From Pontiella sulfatireligans (GTDB taxonomy: Bacteria; Verrucomicrobiota; Kiritimatiellia; Kiritimatiellales; Pontiellaceae): a stretch of DNA of 64,000 nt. The stretch is from NCBI RefSeq assembly GCF_900890705.1, contig NZ_CAAHFH010000001.1:2976001-3040000 (forward strand). The letters run 5' to 3'. The notes under the pieces are model-generated. The model was not told the origin of the DNA and did no database searches. It worked only from the letters and a program-made list of their open reading frames with translations. This document shows, one piece after another, positions 35,015-44,000 of the stretch; within the stretch, counting starts at the first letter, position 1, and each line of letters begins with the position of its first letter. The translations under genes and the position numbers were made by a program.

Positions 35015-35371
35015 TCCTACAACTCCATCACTATCTAAAACATATAAATGCTCAAGTTACTTTAGTATAGATTGTGGATTCATGCGCAGTTTTGCAAGTA
35101 CAATGCCACCCTCGCCCCATCAGCAACCACAAAACCTAGCAGAAGCATAATGGTCGCTCGAAAACCCGGAACAGCAAGGCTTTCAAACCCTCGAAAAAGA
35201 AAAATTAATATTAAAACGGGCTCGCAATTCCGTTTTAGCATCCCTAGCCTTTCTCGTGATTGGAAACAATCAACCCCTAGGGGGTTGAAATGAGAGGCCG
35301 GTTTCTATAAGGGGGATTTGGCCAAGTCAAGAAAATGGCCGGCAACGGCCCGTTTAGGAGTATAGAAAGTC
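35015..35371. other. Divergent intergenic region between porin and cspA
   Basis: No gene is seen in these 357 bases. The left part should hold the porin promoter on the minus strand. The right part is probably the long leader of cspA: CAACCCCTAGGGGGTTG (35271-35287) is a near-perfect hairpin, and flanking bases can extend it (GCCTTTCTC pairs partly with GAGAGGC). Cold-shock genes often have long structured leaders, so a temperature-responsive role is plausible but unproven. Confidence 0.5.
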
Positions 35372-35584
35372 ATGTCAGATCAGTTGGAAACCGGTACCGT
35401 CAAATGGTTCAATGATGAAAAAGGCTATGGGTTCATTTCCCGCGAAAGCGGCGACGATGTATTCGTACACTTTACCGCCATCAACGCAGAAGGACGCCGC
35501 TCCCTGCAAGAAGGACAAGGTGTAAGCTTCGAAGTGGAAAATGGCCAGAAAGGCCCGCAAGCCACTAACGTTACCCCCCAATAG
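35372..35584 (+). CDS. Cold-shock protein (CspA family)
   Basis: A 70-residue nucleic-acid-binding protein of one cold-shock domain. [31 protein letters not shown] holds both RNP motifs (KGYGFIS and VFVHF). It acts as an RNA chaperone in the cytoplasm. TAGGAG precedes the ATG. It stands alone with a long leader and a strong terminator. Confidence 0.96.
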   Translation: MSDQLETGTVKWFNDEKGYGFISRESGDDVFVHFTAINAEGRRSLQEGQGVSFEVENGQKGPQATNVTPQ

Positions 35585-35890
35585 TTTCCAAGGGGAGGAA
35601 AGCCCGCTTTCCATCCGTAGGGAATATTTCCAACCAATCCTTGAACCGCACGGTTCAGGGCGTTGGTTTTTTTTTGCCCGCACACAACACGGCGGGCTGT
35701 CCAGCGCCCCGCTAAGGCCCAGCGCAGAGCCATTCTAAACAAGAATGCAACCATGGCCTCTGCTTTCCTTCCGCATCTTTTTTGAACGCTTTCTCATAAA
35801 ACGCATCTACAGCACTACGGATTTGACCCCTATTAGGTATTGTGATACCTATTTTAGGTACTTGTTGCGCAGTTACTTAACGAGGTTTAT
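35585..35890 (+). other. Intergenic region between cspA and DUF1800 gene
   Basis: No gene is seen in these 306 bases. GGAAAGC/GCTTTCC (35597-35612) is a small inverted repeat. The cspA terminator follows. Further on, AGGTAT (35835-35840), four bases, ATACCT (35845-35850) form a palindrome and another AGGTA occurs at 35856, an operator-like cluster about 35 bases before the DUF1800 start. Confidence 0.5.
35633..35675 (+). terminator. Terminator after cspA
   Basis: CCAATCCTTGAACCG, loop CA, CGGTTCAGGGCGTTGG and a run of nine T. A long stem with small bulges and a very good T-tract. Confidence 0.85.
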
Positions 35891-37984
35891 ATGAATGCTC
35901 TCGCTCGAAAAATAATGGTCGCTACGGTTGGCATAGCCTTTAGCGGCCTTTTGGCTCAAACAAGCCATGCGTCTGACACATTGACATCCAGCGTATCCAA
36001 TGGCCAATTCGAGGTAATCCTTCCTGACTCGGCGCCGACAAACCAGTTTCGGATGCTTGAATGGTCAACCGATATGGTGAACTGGGAACCGGTGGCGCGT
36101 GACTACGGAACAGACTGGGAGAACACATTCCCCTTTGCATTGCCGGTTTCCACCGGAGGCGAGAACCAAGTGCTTTCGGATCCGAACGATTCCGACAAAC
36201 GCTTCTATCGCGTGGTTTCCACAACCACCAGCAGCCTGAACAACTCCAACTCGATTGCGCGCTTTCTGCAGCAGGCGACGTTTGGCCCGACGCGGGATTT
36301 GATCAATAATTTTCCTGGGCTGGACAGTGCTGACTTGAATGATGCTCCCTACACAAACTACGCAACGTGGATCGATGCACAGCTTGCCGGCCCCACCAAT
36401 TCCCACCGCGCCTTCTGGCGCGAGCGCAGCAACCCCACCTATACTGACAACCCAGCCAATGCACATCTTTACGAAGTGAGCCATAACCCAGCGTATGGGC
36501 ACCAGTTATCCTATTACATCGATAACACGGCGTATAAAGCGAACACCAATGACGCCATTGCCGTCGACCGTAAATACAACGACGTTCTGTTCAACACCGA
36601 AGAAACCAAAAAGATCGTCTGGTACCAGATGGCCCTGAAAGCTGACGACCCCCTGCGCCAGAGAATGGCGTGGGCGTTGAGCCAAATCTTTGTCGTTGGG
36701 GAAAACGGTTCCAACCAAGCCAACTATGCAGAACGCTGGCTGACCTACTACGATATTTTCGTGCGCCATGCCTTCGGGAACTTCCGCGACATCCTCGGGG
36801 AAGTCACCTACAGCCCGCACATGGGCCGCTACCTCACCTTCGACAGCAACAAGAAAGCCGATCCCACCAAGGGAACCTTCCCCGACGAAAACTATGCCCG
36901 CGAAGTCATGCAGCTCTTTACCATCGGGCTGTGGGAGTTGAATCAAGATGGAACTCCGATATTGGATCCAAACGGAGAGCTCATCCCGACCTACAACAAC
37001 TCGAACATTACGGAATTCGCCAAGGTGTTTACTGGGCTAAAGCGGCACCCCAAACGCTACAATGTTGAGACTTCCAACAACTATATGGATTCCTCGCTGA
37101 TCCGGGCAGACTGGCACGACTTGACGGAAAAGACGCTGCTGGATGGAAGCACTCAAGGGCCTTTCCCGGAAACCGAAGCCGGGGTGCGCGCTGATATCGA
37201 CGGTCTGCTCGACCATCTCTTCAACCATCCCAGCGCGGCGCCGTTTGTCGCCCGCAAACTGATACAGCGCTTCACGGTCTCCAATCCGTCGCCCCAATAC
37301 ATCTATGATGTGGCTGGAGCATTCATTGACAACGGAAGCGGCGTTCGCGGAGATTTAGCAGCGGTTGTTAAGGCGCTCCTGCTCCATCCCGAAGCAAGAG
37401 AAACCGCATTGGCCTACGATCCCGCCCACGGTCGCCTGCGCGAACCGCTCATCCGCCTCCTTAGCTATGCCCGTGCATTCGAAATCACTTCTCTCCAAAC
37501 CTACGGATTCTTCCCCTTCTATAAGCTCGATGAGGTTTTTGCGCAGTCGCCCTACGACTATCCCTCGGTCTTCAGCTTCTATCTGCCGGACTATCAGCCC
37601 CTCGGCGAGATTCTCGACAGAAACCTCTTTTCGCCCGAGCTTCAGATCCACAACGACATCACCGCGCTCAGCCTCCCCAATGCTATCTGGTGGCTGGTCT
37701 TCGAAGGCATCCAACAGGATGGAACAACAGGAATCGGGCAGCGGTGGTATAGCCAAGGCGATCTCGATCTCTCCTACGAAAAAACACTCGCAACGGATTC
37801 AGGCGTCTTGCTTGCCCATCTGGATACCATGCTGACGGCCGGCCGTCTGACAGCGGCAAACCGAACCACAATCGCTGGAGTGATCGATGCCATGCCCAGT
37901 GGCTCTGACGGCGAACTCGAAGCCCGCGCACAACGAGCGATGTGGCTCATTTCTCTTACCCCCGAATTTAATGTGCTTTACTGA
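35891..37984 (+). CDS. DUF1800 family exported protein
   Basis: A 697-residue protein with a signal peptide (ending about TSHA, residue 27). Residues ~30-115 form a small module with RMLEWSTDMVNWEPVA and RFYRVVS, common at protein ends in Verrucomicrobia relatives. The DUF1800 region follows: IARFLQQATFGPTRDLI, the conserved RMAWALSQIFVV, NYAREVMQLFTIGLWELNQDG and HPSAAPFVARKLIQRFTVSNPS. The family has no proven function and is nearly always next to DUF1501, as here (nine bases to the next start). The two probably act together at or outside the inner membrane. Confidence 0.88.
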   Translation: MNALARKIMVATVGIAFSGLLAQTSHASDTLTSSVSNGQFEVILPDSAPTNQFRMLEWSTDMVNWEPVARDYGTDWENTFPFALPVSTGGENQVLSDPNDSDKRFYRVVSTTTSSLNNSNSIARFLQQATFGPTRDLINNFPGLDSADLNDAPYTNYATWIDAQLAGPTNSHRAFWRERSNPTYTDNPANAHLYEVSHNPAYGHQLSYYIDNTAYKANTNDAIAVDRKYNDVLFNTEETKKIVWYQMALKADDPLRQRMAWALSQIFVVGENGSNQANYAERWLTYYDIFVRHAFGNFRDILGEVTYSPHMGRYLTFDSNKKADPTKGTFPDENYAREVMQLFTIGLWELNQDGTPILDPNGELIPTYNNSNITEFAKVFTGLKRHPKRYNVETSNNYMDSSLIRADWHDLTEKTLLDGSTQGPFPETEAGVRADIDGLLDHLFNHPSAAPFVARKLIQRFTVSNPSPQYIYDVAGAFIDNGSGVRGDLAAVVKALLLHPEARETALAYDPAHGRLREPLIRLLSYARAFEITSLQTYGFFPFYKLDEVFAQSPYDYPSVFSFYLPDYQPLGEILDRNLFSPELQIHNDITALSLPNAIWWLVFEGIQQDGTTGIGQRWYSQGDLDLSYEKTLATDSGVLLAHLDTMLTAGRLTAANRTTIAGVIDAMPSGSDGELEARAQRAMWLISLTPEFNVLY

Positions 37985-37993
37985 GGATCAACC

Positions 37994-39406
37994 ATGAATA
38001 CTCGCAGACAATTTTTCAAACAGGCCAACTGCGCAGCCGTTGGCACCGCCTCGATGGCTTCCACCTTGTTCTCTCTAAAAATGATGGAAGGCGCGGCCTA
38101 CGGCGACACCTTGGTTGGCCAAAAGGCGCTTGTTTGCCTTTTCTTTTTGGGAGGAAACGATTCGTTCAATACGCTTGTCCCGACGGATGCAACAGCATAC
38201 GGCGACTACACCGCAGTCCGAGGTGGGTTGCACCATCCCATCGACAATCCAACCGGCCTAGCGCTCGATAAAGACACTGGCCAATTGCTGCCGATTTCCG
38301 ATCTAGGACAAACCTACTCCCAGAACTTTGGAATCCACCACAAGCTCCCCTTCCTTCAAGAGCTCTACGGCAACGGGAACCTTGCCTTTGTCAGTAATGT
38401 CGGCACGCTGATCGAGCCCACGACAAAAGCACAATACGAAGCAAAGAGCACCTCATTGCCGGTAGGCCTTTTCTCGCATGCTGATGAACAAATGCACTGG
38501 CAGACCGTTGTTCCACAGGTTCGCGGTGCGGGGCCAAAAGGCTGGGCGGGGCGCGTAGCCGATTTAATGGCCGAAGCCAATTCCGGGGCATCAGTAGGAA
38601 TGAATATTTCTATTTCCGGCAACAATGTATTCCAGTCCGGTCCTGCTTCGGTTCCATACATCACAGATCCAGCCGGCGTCGTAACACTGAATGACTATGA
38701 GGGCACGGCCTACAAAAGTGCAATCGACAGCATATTGGCACAGCAGTATGGCAACCTCTATCAAAAGAGCTTTGCCGGCAGCGACCGGTTCGCTATAGAC
38801 ACTGCCGTAGCTTTCGCCGATGCCCTAAACCCCTTCGATTACAGCGCGGACTTTCCGACTACGCAAACAGGCAAAAAGCTGAGGAATGTAACCGAGATAC
38901 TGTCCGCCAGAGGCCCTACGGGGCTTAACATGAACCGTCAAATATTCCTCGTTAGCCGTGGCGGATGGGACCACCATAACGAAGTCATCAATTCCCAAGA
39001 AAACCTGTATACTGAAATCAACGATGCCATTGAATCCTTTTGGAACAAGCTCGAAACCTTGGGGATGCAAAACGATGTCGTGTTATTTACGGCCTCCGAT
39101 TTCGGTCGCACGCTAACCTCCAACGGCAGAGGATCCGACCATGCATGGGGCGGAAACGCCTTCATTCTTGGCGGCGACGTCAACGGCGGGAAAATCTACG
39201 GCGATTTCCCGGAGCTTGCATCAGGCAGCCATTGGGATATTGGGCGCGGGCGCCTTCTGCCAACCACCTCGGTCGATGAATACTGCGCTGAGATGGCATC
39301 ATGGTTTGGTGTGCCTGGTGACGCATTGAGCACGATCTTCCCTAATGCCGGGAATTTTTTCGATCCACTGGGCACATCCTATCCGCTCGGAATTCTTGGC
39401 TCGTGA
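37994..39406 (+). CDS. DUF1501 family protein with Tat signal
   Basis: A 470-residue protein. The N-terminus NTRRQFFKQANCAAVGTASMA is a twin-arginine signal, so it is probably exported folded. The DUF1501 region (alkaline-phosphatase/sulfatase superfamily) shows ALVCLFFLGGNDSFNTLVP, NFGIHHKLPFLQELYGNGNLAFVSNVG, IFLVSRGGWDHHN, VVLFTASDFGRTLTSNGRGSDHAWGG and a putative metal-binding His-rich set. No substrate is known for the family. GAGG precedes the ATG. It is the partner of the DUF1800 gene. Confidence 0.9.
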   Translation: MNTRRQFFKQANCAAVGTASMASTLFSLKMMEGAAYGDTLVGQKALVCLFFLGGNDSFNTLVPTDATAYGDYTAVRGGLHHPIDNPTGLALDKDTGQLLPISDLGQTYSQNFGIHHKLPFLQELYGNGNLAFVSNVGTLIEPTTKAQYEAKSTSLPVGLFSHADEQMHWQTVVPQVRGAGPKGWAGRVADLMAEANSGASVGMNISISGNNVFQSGPASVPYITDPAGVVTLNDYEGTAYKSAIDSILAQQYGNLYQKSFAGSDRFAIDTAVAFADALNPFDYSADFPTTQTGKKLRNVTEILSARGPTGLNMNRQIFLVSRGGWDHHNEVINSQENLYTEINDAIESFWNKLETLGMQNDVVLFTASDFGRTLTSNGRGSDHAWGGNAFILGGDVNGGKIYGDFPELASGSHWDIGRGRLLPTTSVDEYCAEMASWFGVPGDALSTIFPNAGNFFDPLGTSYPLGILGS

Positions 39407-39412
39407 TACGGC

Positions 39413-39904
39413 TCAATCAAGCTCGATGACGGCATCAAGCATGCGGTCGTTGTCGAAGATGAAGCGCCCGGAGAAATGCCGTCCTTCGAGCATGTGCGGA
39501 AACCAAATGTGGTCGTCCTCCCACATGCGGTCGAAGGGCAGTTCGTCAATCGAGCACCAGATGGGGTCGGCCTCGTCGGTTTCGGTCGGTTCGCCTTCGT
39601 AGCCGGTGGCGGTGTAGACGTAGCCGTGAATTGAGTTGTTGTCGGTGAACTGGAAATGAAGCTCGCCGGCAAACTCCACGCCCGTCGGGGTGATGCAGAG
39701 CTCCTCCTGGGTTTCGCGGATCGCGCATTCGAGCGGCGTTTCGCCGGACTCCAGCTTTCCTCCGGGGCCGTTGATCTTGCCCTTGCCGAAGCCGCGCTTT
39801 TTGTGGATGAGCAGAATGCGCCCGTCGCGGATCACAAACATCAGCGTCGCGGTCACCACCGGATCCCAGTTTTCCCAATTAACATCGTCTACGGTTTTAT
39901 ACAT
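39413..39904 (-). CDS. NUDIX hydrolase, MTH1-like (oxidised purine nucleotide hydrolase)
   Basis: A 163-residue NUDIX protein. The NUDIX box is GKLESGETPLECAIRETQEELCI, which fits the pattern except Cys in place of the last Gly. The surrounding text FGKGKINGPGGK and, near the end, MWEDDHIWFPHMLEGRHFSGRFIFD resembles the MTH1 family, which removes 8-oxo-dGTP and 2-hydroxy-dATP from the nucleotide pool, more than classic bacterial MutT. I chose the ATG at 39904, preceded by GGGAG. It ends seven bases from the convergent DUF1501 gene. Exact substrate is inferred. Confidence 0.85.
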   Translation of the reverse strand: MYKTVDDVNWENWDPVVTATLMFVIRDGRILLIHKKRGFGKGKINGPGGKLESGETPLECAIRETQEELCITPTGVEFAGELHFQFTDNNSIHGYVYTATGYEGEPTETDEADPIWCSIDELPFDRMWEDDHIWFPHMLEGRHFSGRFIFDNDRMLDAVIELD

Positions 39905-39920
39905 CCAGCGGCTCCCTAAT

Positions 39921-39954
39921 AAAAAACTGCCGCGCAGTGTGCCGTGCGCGGCAG
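39921..39954 (-). terminator. Terminator after mscS-family gene
   Basis: On the minus strand CTGCCGCGCA, an eight-base loop, TGCGCGGCAG and six T. It ends 17 bases upstream of the NUDIX start, about 30 bases after the channel gene stop. Confidence 0.88.
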
Positions 39955-39983
39955 CTTCAAACAAGTTTCCTGTGGCAGGAAAA

Positions 39984-40868
39984 TCAGTCTTCTTTGTGCT
40001 CGTACATATGAACATCGCGCTGCGGGAACGGGATGGTGATGTCTTCCGCATCGAACTTTTTCTTGATGCCTTCGATCATTCCGAAATAGACGCCCCAATA
40101 GTCGTTCGGATGGCACCACGGGCGCACCTTGAAGTTTACGCTGCTGTCGGCCATCTCCGAAACGAAGATGTCCGGCGCAGGAGATTCGAGAATGCCCGGA
40201 ACCTCTTTGAGCACGGCCTGAATGGAAGCGCGCGCCTTGTCGATGTCGTCTCCATAGCTGATGCCAGCCGTAATGTCGACACGACGCGTTTTGTTGGCCG
40301 AATAGTTGGTGATGTTGTCGGACATCAGCTTGGAGTTCGGAACAATCGTCTTCTTGTTGTCGAGCGTATCGACGTGGGTCGTGAAGATGCCGATTTCGCG
40401 GACCGTACCCAGCACGCCGCCGGCCTCGATCAGATCATTCACCTTGAACGGCTTGAAGATGATCATCAGCACGCCGGACGCAAAATTCGAGAGCGAGCCC
40501 TGCAGCGCCAAACCAATGGCCAAACCGGCCGCACCGAGAATGGCGACGAACGACGTGGTCTTCACGTTCAGCTTTTCAAGCGCGGCCACCACCACGAACA
40601 CCTGCATGAACACATAGGCCAAACTGGCGACGAAGGAAATCAGGGTGGGGTCCACCTTGCCCTTTTCCATCACCTTGCAAAGCACCTTCTTGAGCTGCTT
40701 GGCAAACCACATTCCAATAATCAGGATGGCCAGCGCGCCGAGCACCTGCAAGCCGTATTGAACAACCAGTTCCTGCAAGGTTTCCATCCAAGTTGCCGCC
40801 GTTTCTGCTGCCGACGAGACCATTTCGGTTGTGGACTCAACCACAGATGTAATGTTGCTTGTTTCCAT
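39984..40868 (-). CDS. Small-conductance mechanosensitive channel (MscS family)
   Basis: An inner-membrane channel of 294 residues that releases solutes on osmotic downshock. The pore helix is seen in FVAILGAAGLAIGLALQGSLSNFASGVLMIIFKPF, with the Gly/Ala packing typical of MscS TM3. After it comes VNDLIEAGGVLGTVREIGIFTTHVDT, the start of the beta domain, then VPNSKLMSD. Three membrane segments in total. The N-terminus up to ~45 is a Thr/Ser/Glu-rich stretch. It is monocistronic. Confidence 0.93.
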   Translation of the reverse strand: METSNITSVVESTTEMVSSAAETAATWMETLQELVVQYGLQVLGALAILIIGMWFAKQLKKVLCKVMEKGKVDPTLISFVASLAYVFMQVFVVVAALEKLNVKTTSFVAILGAAGLAIGLALQGSLSNFASGVLMIIFKPFKVNDLIEAGGVLGTVREIGIFTTHVDTLDNKKTIVPNSKLMSDNITNYSANKTRRVDITAGISYGDDIDKARASIQAVLKEVPGILESPAPDIFVSEMADSSVNFKVRPWCHPNDYWGVYFGMIEGIKKKFDAEDITIPFPQRDVHMYEHKED

Positions 40869-40981
40869 TTCTACCTCCTGTTGCGGGTTAAACTGCTCTG
40901 CAATACCCCGTAACTATAAAAGCTGAACAATCTTTGGCAAGAACTTAGGAACATCTGAAATGGAAGCGGCCGCAGAAAGGG

Positions 40982-41009
40982 AAAGGCTCCGGATTGCTCC
41001 GGAGCCTTT
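40982..41009 (-). terminator. Hairpin terminator after the subtilase gene
   Basis: AAAGGCTCCGGA, loop of four, TCCGGAGCCTTT, a perfect 12-base-pair stem. It lies about 70 bases past the subtilase stop. The T-tract on the minus strand is weak (TTTCCCTTT), so efficiency is uncertain. Confidence 0.65.
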
Positions 41010-41078
41010 CAGTTTTGCCAGACAGAGGAAATCGGCGGGAGGATCCTTTTTCCAATGTCTGTATTTTGGGAGAATGTT

Positions 41079-44000
41079 TTAGTTGCTCACCTCTACCTTG
41101 TAGAAGCCGCTGTCGGCGGCATCCGCATCCGGCACAGCAACCGAGCCGTTCGTTCCGGCCACAACGCCGTTTGCGAGCGGAGTCCAGCCCCCGCCGATTG
41201 AAGCGCAGCAGTAGACGGTGTAGGTGCGGCCAGAAACCGTATCGAAGACCACATCGCAGCCTCCGCCAGCCAGCGGACGGATGTCCGTCACGTAGAAATA
41301 CGACGTGATGTCGAGCGGATCGGTGCCGGCAATTTGCTCGTCGCCATCGGGGCTCTTGTCGCCGTCGGAATCAGCGTTGGTGGGATTCGTTCCGGCGCCG
41401 TATTCGGCGGCGTTCGACAGGCCGTCGGAGTCGGAGTCTGCGCTGACGGAATCGAGGCCGTAGACGGACAGAAACTCCACAAGGGCGCTGGACACCATGG
41501 TCGGATCGGTGCCGTTGGCAACTTCAGATCCATCTAAGAAGCCGTCACCATCGGAATCCGCCGCGACATTGACGTATTCATAAGCGCCGATGTCCATACG
41601 GACATAACCGTTGTTGTCGCCATCGAGCGGGCGCTGAACGCCCTTGCGGTCGTAGGCTGGAGCGGAAGCCGATGTGCCGTTGTCAATGCATGGTGAACCG
41701 GCACCCAGCTCATAGCCCTTCTCGAACTGCGGATCGGTCGAAAAGTTGTAACGGTCGTATACAAATCCGCCGCCGTCGCTGATGTCGCAATACCACGGAT
41801 CAAAATGCCCCGAGCCCTGGTTGCAGTGCAGCGCGTTGAAGGACGGACTTCCCGGAATCAACAACACGACCGGATCCGCTTCGGTGTCGAGTTGGGCATT
41901 GTTGCAGGAGTTGCTCCAGAGGATGTCGTTGCGCATATATTCAACAAAGTTTCCGTAGGTGGTGAAGCCGCCGCCGAGCGTCATGGCTTCGTTGTCGGCC
42001 ACGGTGCAGTTGATCAGATTCACCTTGCAGTTGGGGCCGGCAAAAAGGCCGCCGCCCAAGCCGTAGTACGGCTTCAAAACATTTTCCGGAAACTCTGGAT
42101 CGATGGCTGTTGTGCGGTTGTTGACGATCACGCAGTTTTGAACGGTTGGGAAGCTGCCGGACATCAGTAGAATGCCGCCGCCGTTTTCTTCGTCGTTGCG
42201 CGCATCGTCAACCCCGTCGGTTTCGTGGGCATAAACCGCAATATTCCTGCTTTCATAGCCGTAGAAGTCGCCTTCGAAGTAGTCGGGGGCGGCGTTGCCG
42301 GAAATGGTGCACTGGTCAATCAGCGGCGAACTGTTGTCGCAACGGATGCCCCCTTGGGAATTCGCCACCACCGTATTGATGATCTGCGCGTTTTGATCGT
42401 TCACCAGCCAGATGCCTCGACCGGTTCCTGCATAGTTTTCGCAGTTCGTGATCGCGGAGTTGACGACTTCCAGTCCGTCGCTGTCGGAAGCGTAGATGCC
42501 GCAACCCACAAAGATGTCGTAGATAACGCAGTCGAAGATCTTAGGCGTCGAGTCTTTGACCCGGATGCCGTGGCCTTCGTAGATAGTGCGAATGGTCACG
42601 TTGGAAATAACCGGATCGGAGGCAAATTCACAATAGACGGCATCTTCGCGGCAAAGTTCAACCACGCAGTTGGTGATGAGCGGGCTGGAGGCGTCTTTGC
42701 AAACAATCCCGTTCATTTCGCCGCAGTCGCCGTTGGAGCAGTCCAGCCCCTGCATCGAGCTCTGGATGGTGAATCCGGCCAGCACGGTGCTGGCAGTCTC
42801 GCCTCCATCGAACACAAACACCGGCGACAAGCCATGGCTGCGCACGACGGTCAGGGATGGATCGCCCTGCTCTTCGGCCAGGATGCGAAGATCTTTGCCT
42901 CTGGATTGGATGTTCCGGTTGCCTTCGCCGTAATAGAAACCTTCCTTGACGATAATGGTCGTGCCCGCTACTGCATTGCTGATGGCTTCCTGAATCGCAT
43001 CGAACGGATGTTCAAGAGAACCGTCTTCGTCGGGATCGCTGGACTGCGGATCCTGCGGCATGCCACCGGCCCCGCCCCACTCCAGAGGCTGGTCCAAAAC
43101 CGCATCATCATCGACCCAAACCGGATCAGCGGCGTTGGTGGCGATGGTGCCCCAGTTCCATTCATCTTCGTCCCTAAAGCCGTCTTCATCGGTATCCTCA
43201 GAGTCCGGATCGCTTCCGTTTAGATATTCCTGATAGTTGGTCAAGCCGTCGACGTCTTGGTCGCCGTCGGGGCCTTTGTCGAAATCATCGGTTCCATCGT
43301 CATTCGGATCCAAATTATTGTCCAGCTCCCACTTGTCGGGCATGCCGTCGTCGTCGGAATCAGCTTTAAGCGGATCCGTTTTGTGAGTTATGGTTTCATC
43401 CCAATCGCTCAAGCCGTCGCCATCGGTATCGCTCTTGTTCGGGTGCGTGCCCAAACCATATTCGCTTATGTTGGACAGTCCGTCTTCATCGGGATCATCG
43501 CTGGGGTTGTAATAGGTCGGGTTGAGCCCCATTTCAATTTCCCAGCCGTCGGGCATCCCATCGTTGTCGCTGTCGTATTTTCTCGGATTAGACCCTGCCG
43601 GCTCTTCGTCGCGGTTAAGCGCGCCATCGCCGTCATAATCGGCTTCATCGTCGCCATCTGCCGGATCGAGCGGATCCAGGTTGTTGAGCACTTCCCAGCG
43701 GTCGGTCATGGTGTCGCCGTCGGTGTCCGTCTTATAAGGGTCGGTTCCATAGGTGATGGCTTCTGCATAATCGGTCAAGCCGTCGCCGTCGGTGTCGGAT
43801 TTGCGGGGATCAGAGTTGTATTGCTTCACTTCCTGATTGCCGTCCACCAAGCCATCGCCGTCCTGGTCCGAACTTTCGGGATTGAGGCCGGTCAGGTATT
43901 CGCCCCAGTTGCTGATGCCGTCGTTATCGTAGTCGCCATCCGCCGTCTCAACAAGGGAATTGAAATGCTCCATTTCCCACTTGTCGTACATGCCGTCGGC

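Noticed and set aside
42225-43223. A 332-codon open frame opposite the subtilase
   Set aside because: Arises from the repetitive DxDxDG coding in TSP3 repeats; no independent support.
43201-43960. Regular short repeats that could be taken for a tandem DNA repeat or CRISPR
   Set aside because: They are the codon-level trace of TSP3 calcium repeats; spacers and repeats are not constant and the frame is open throughout.
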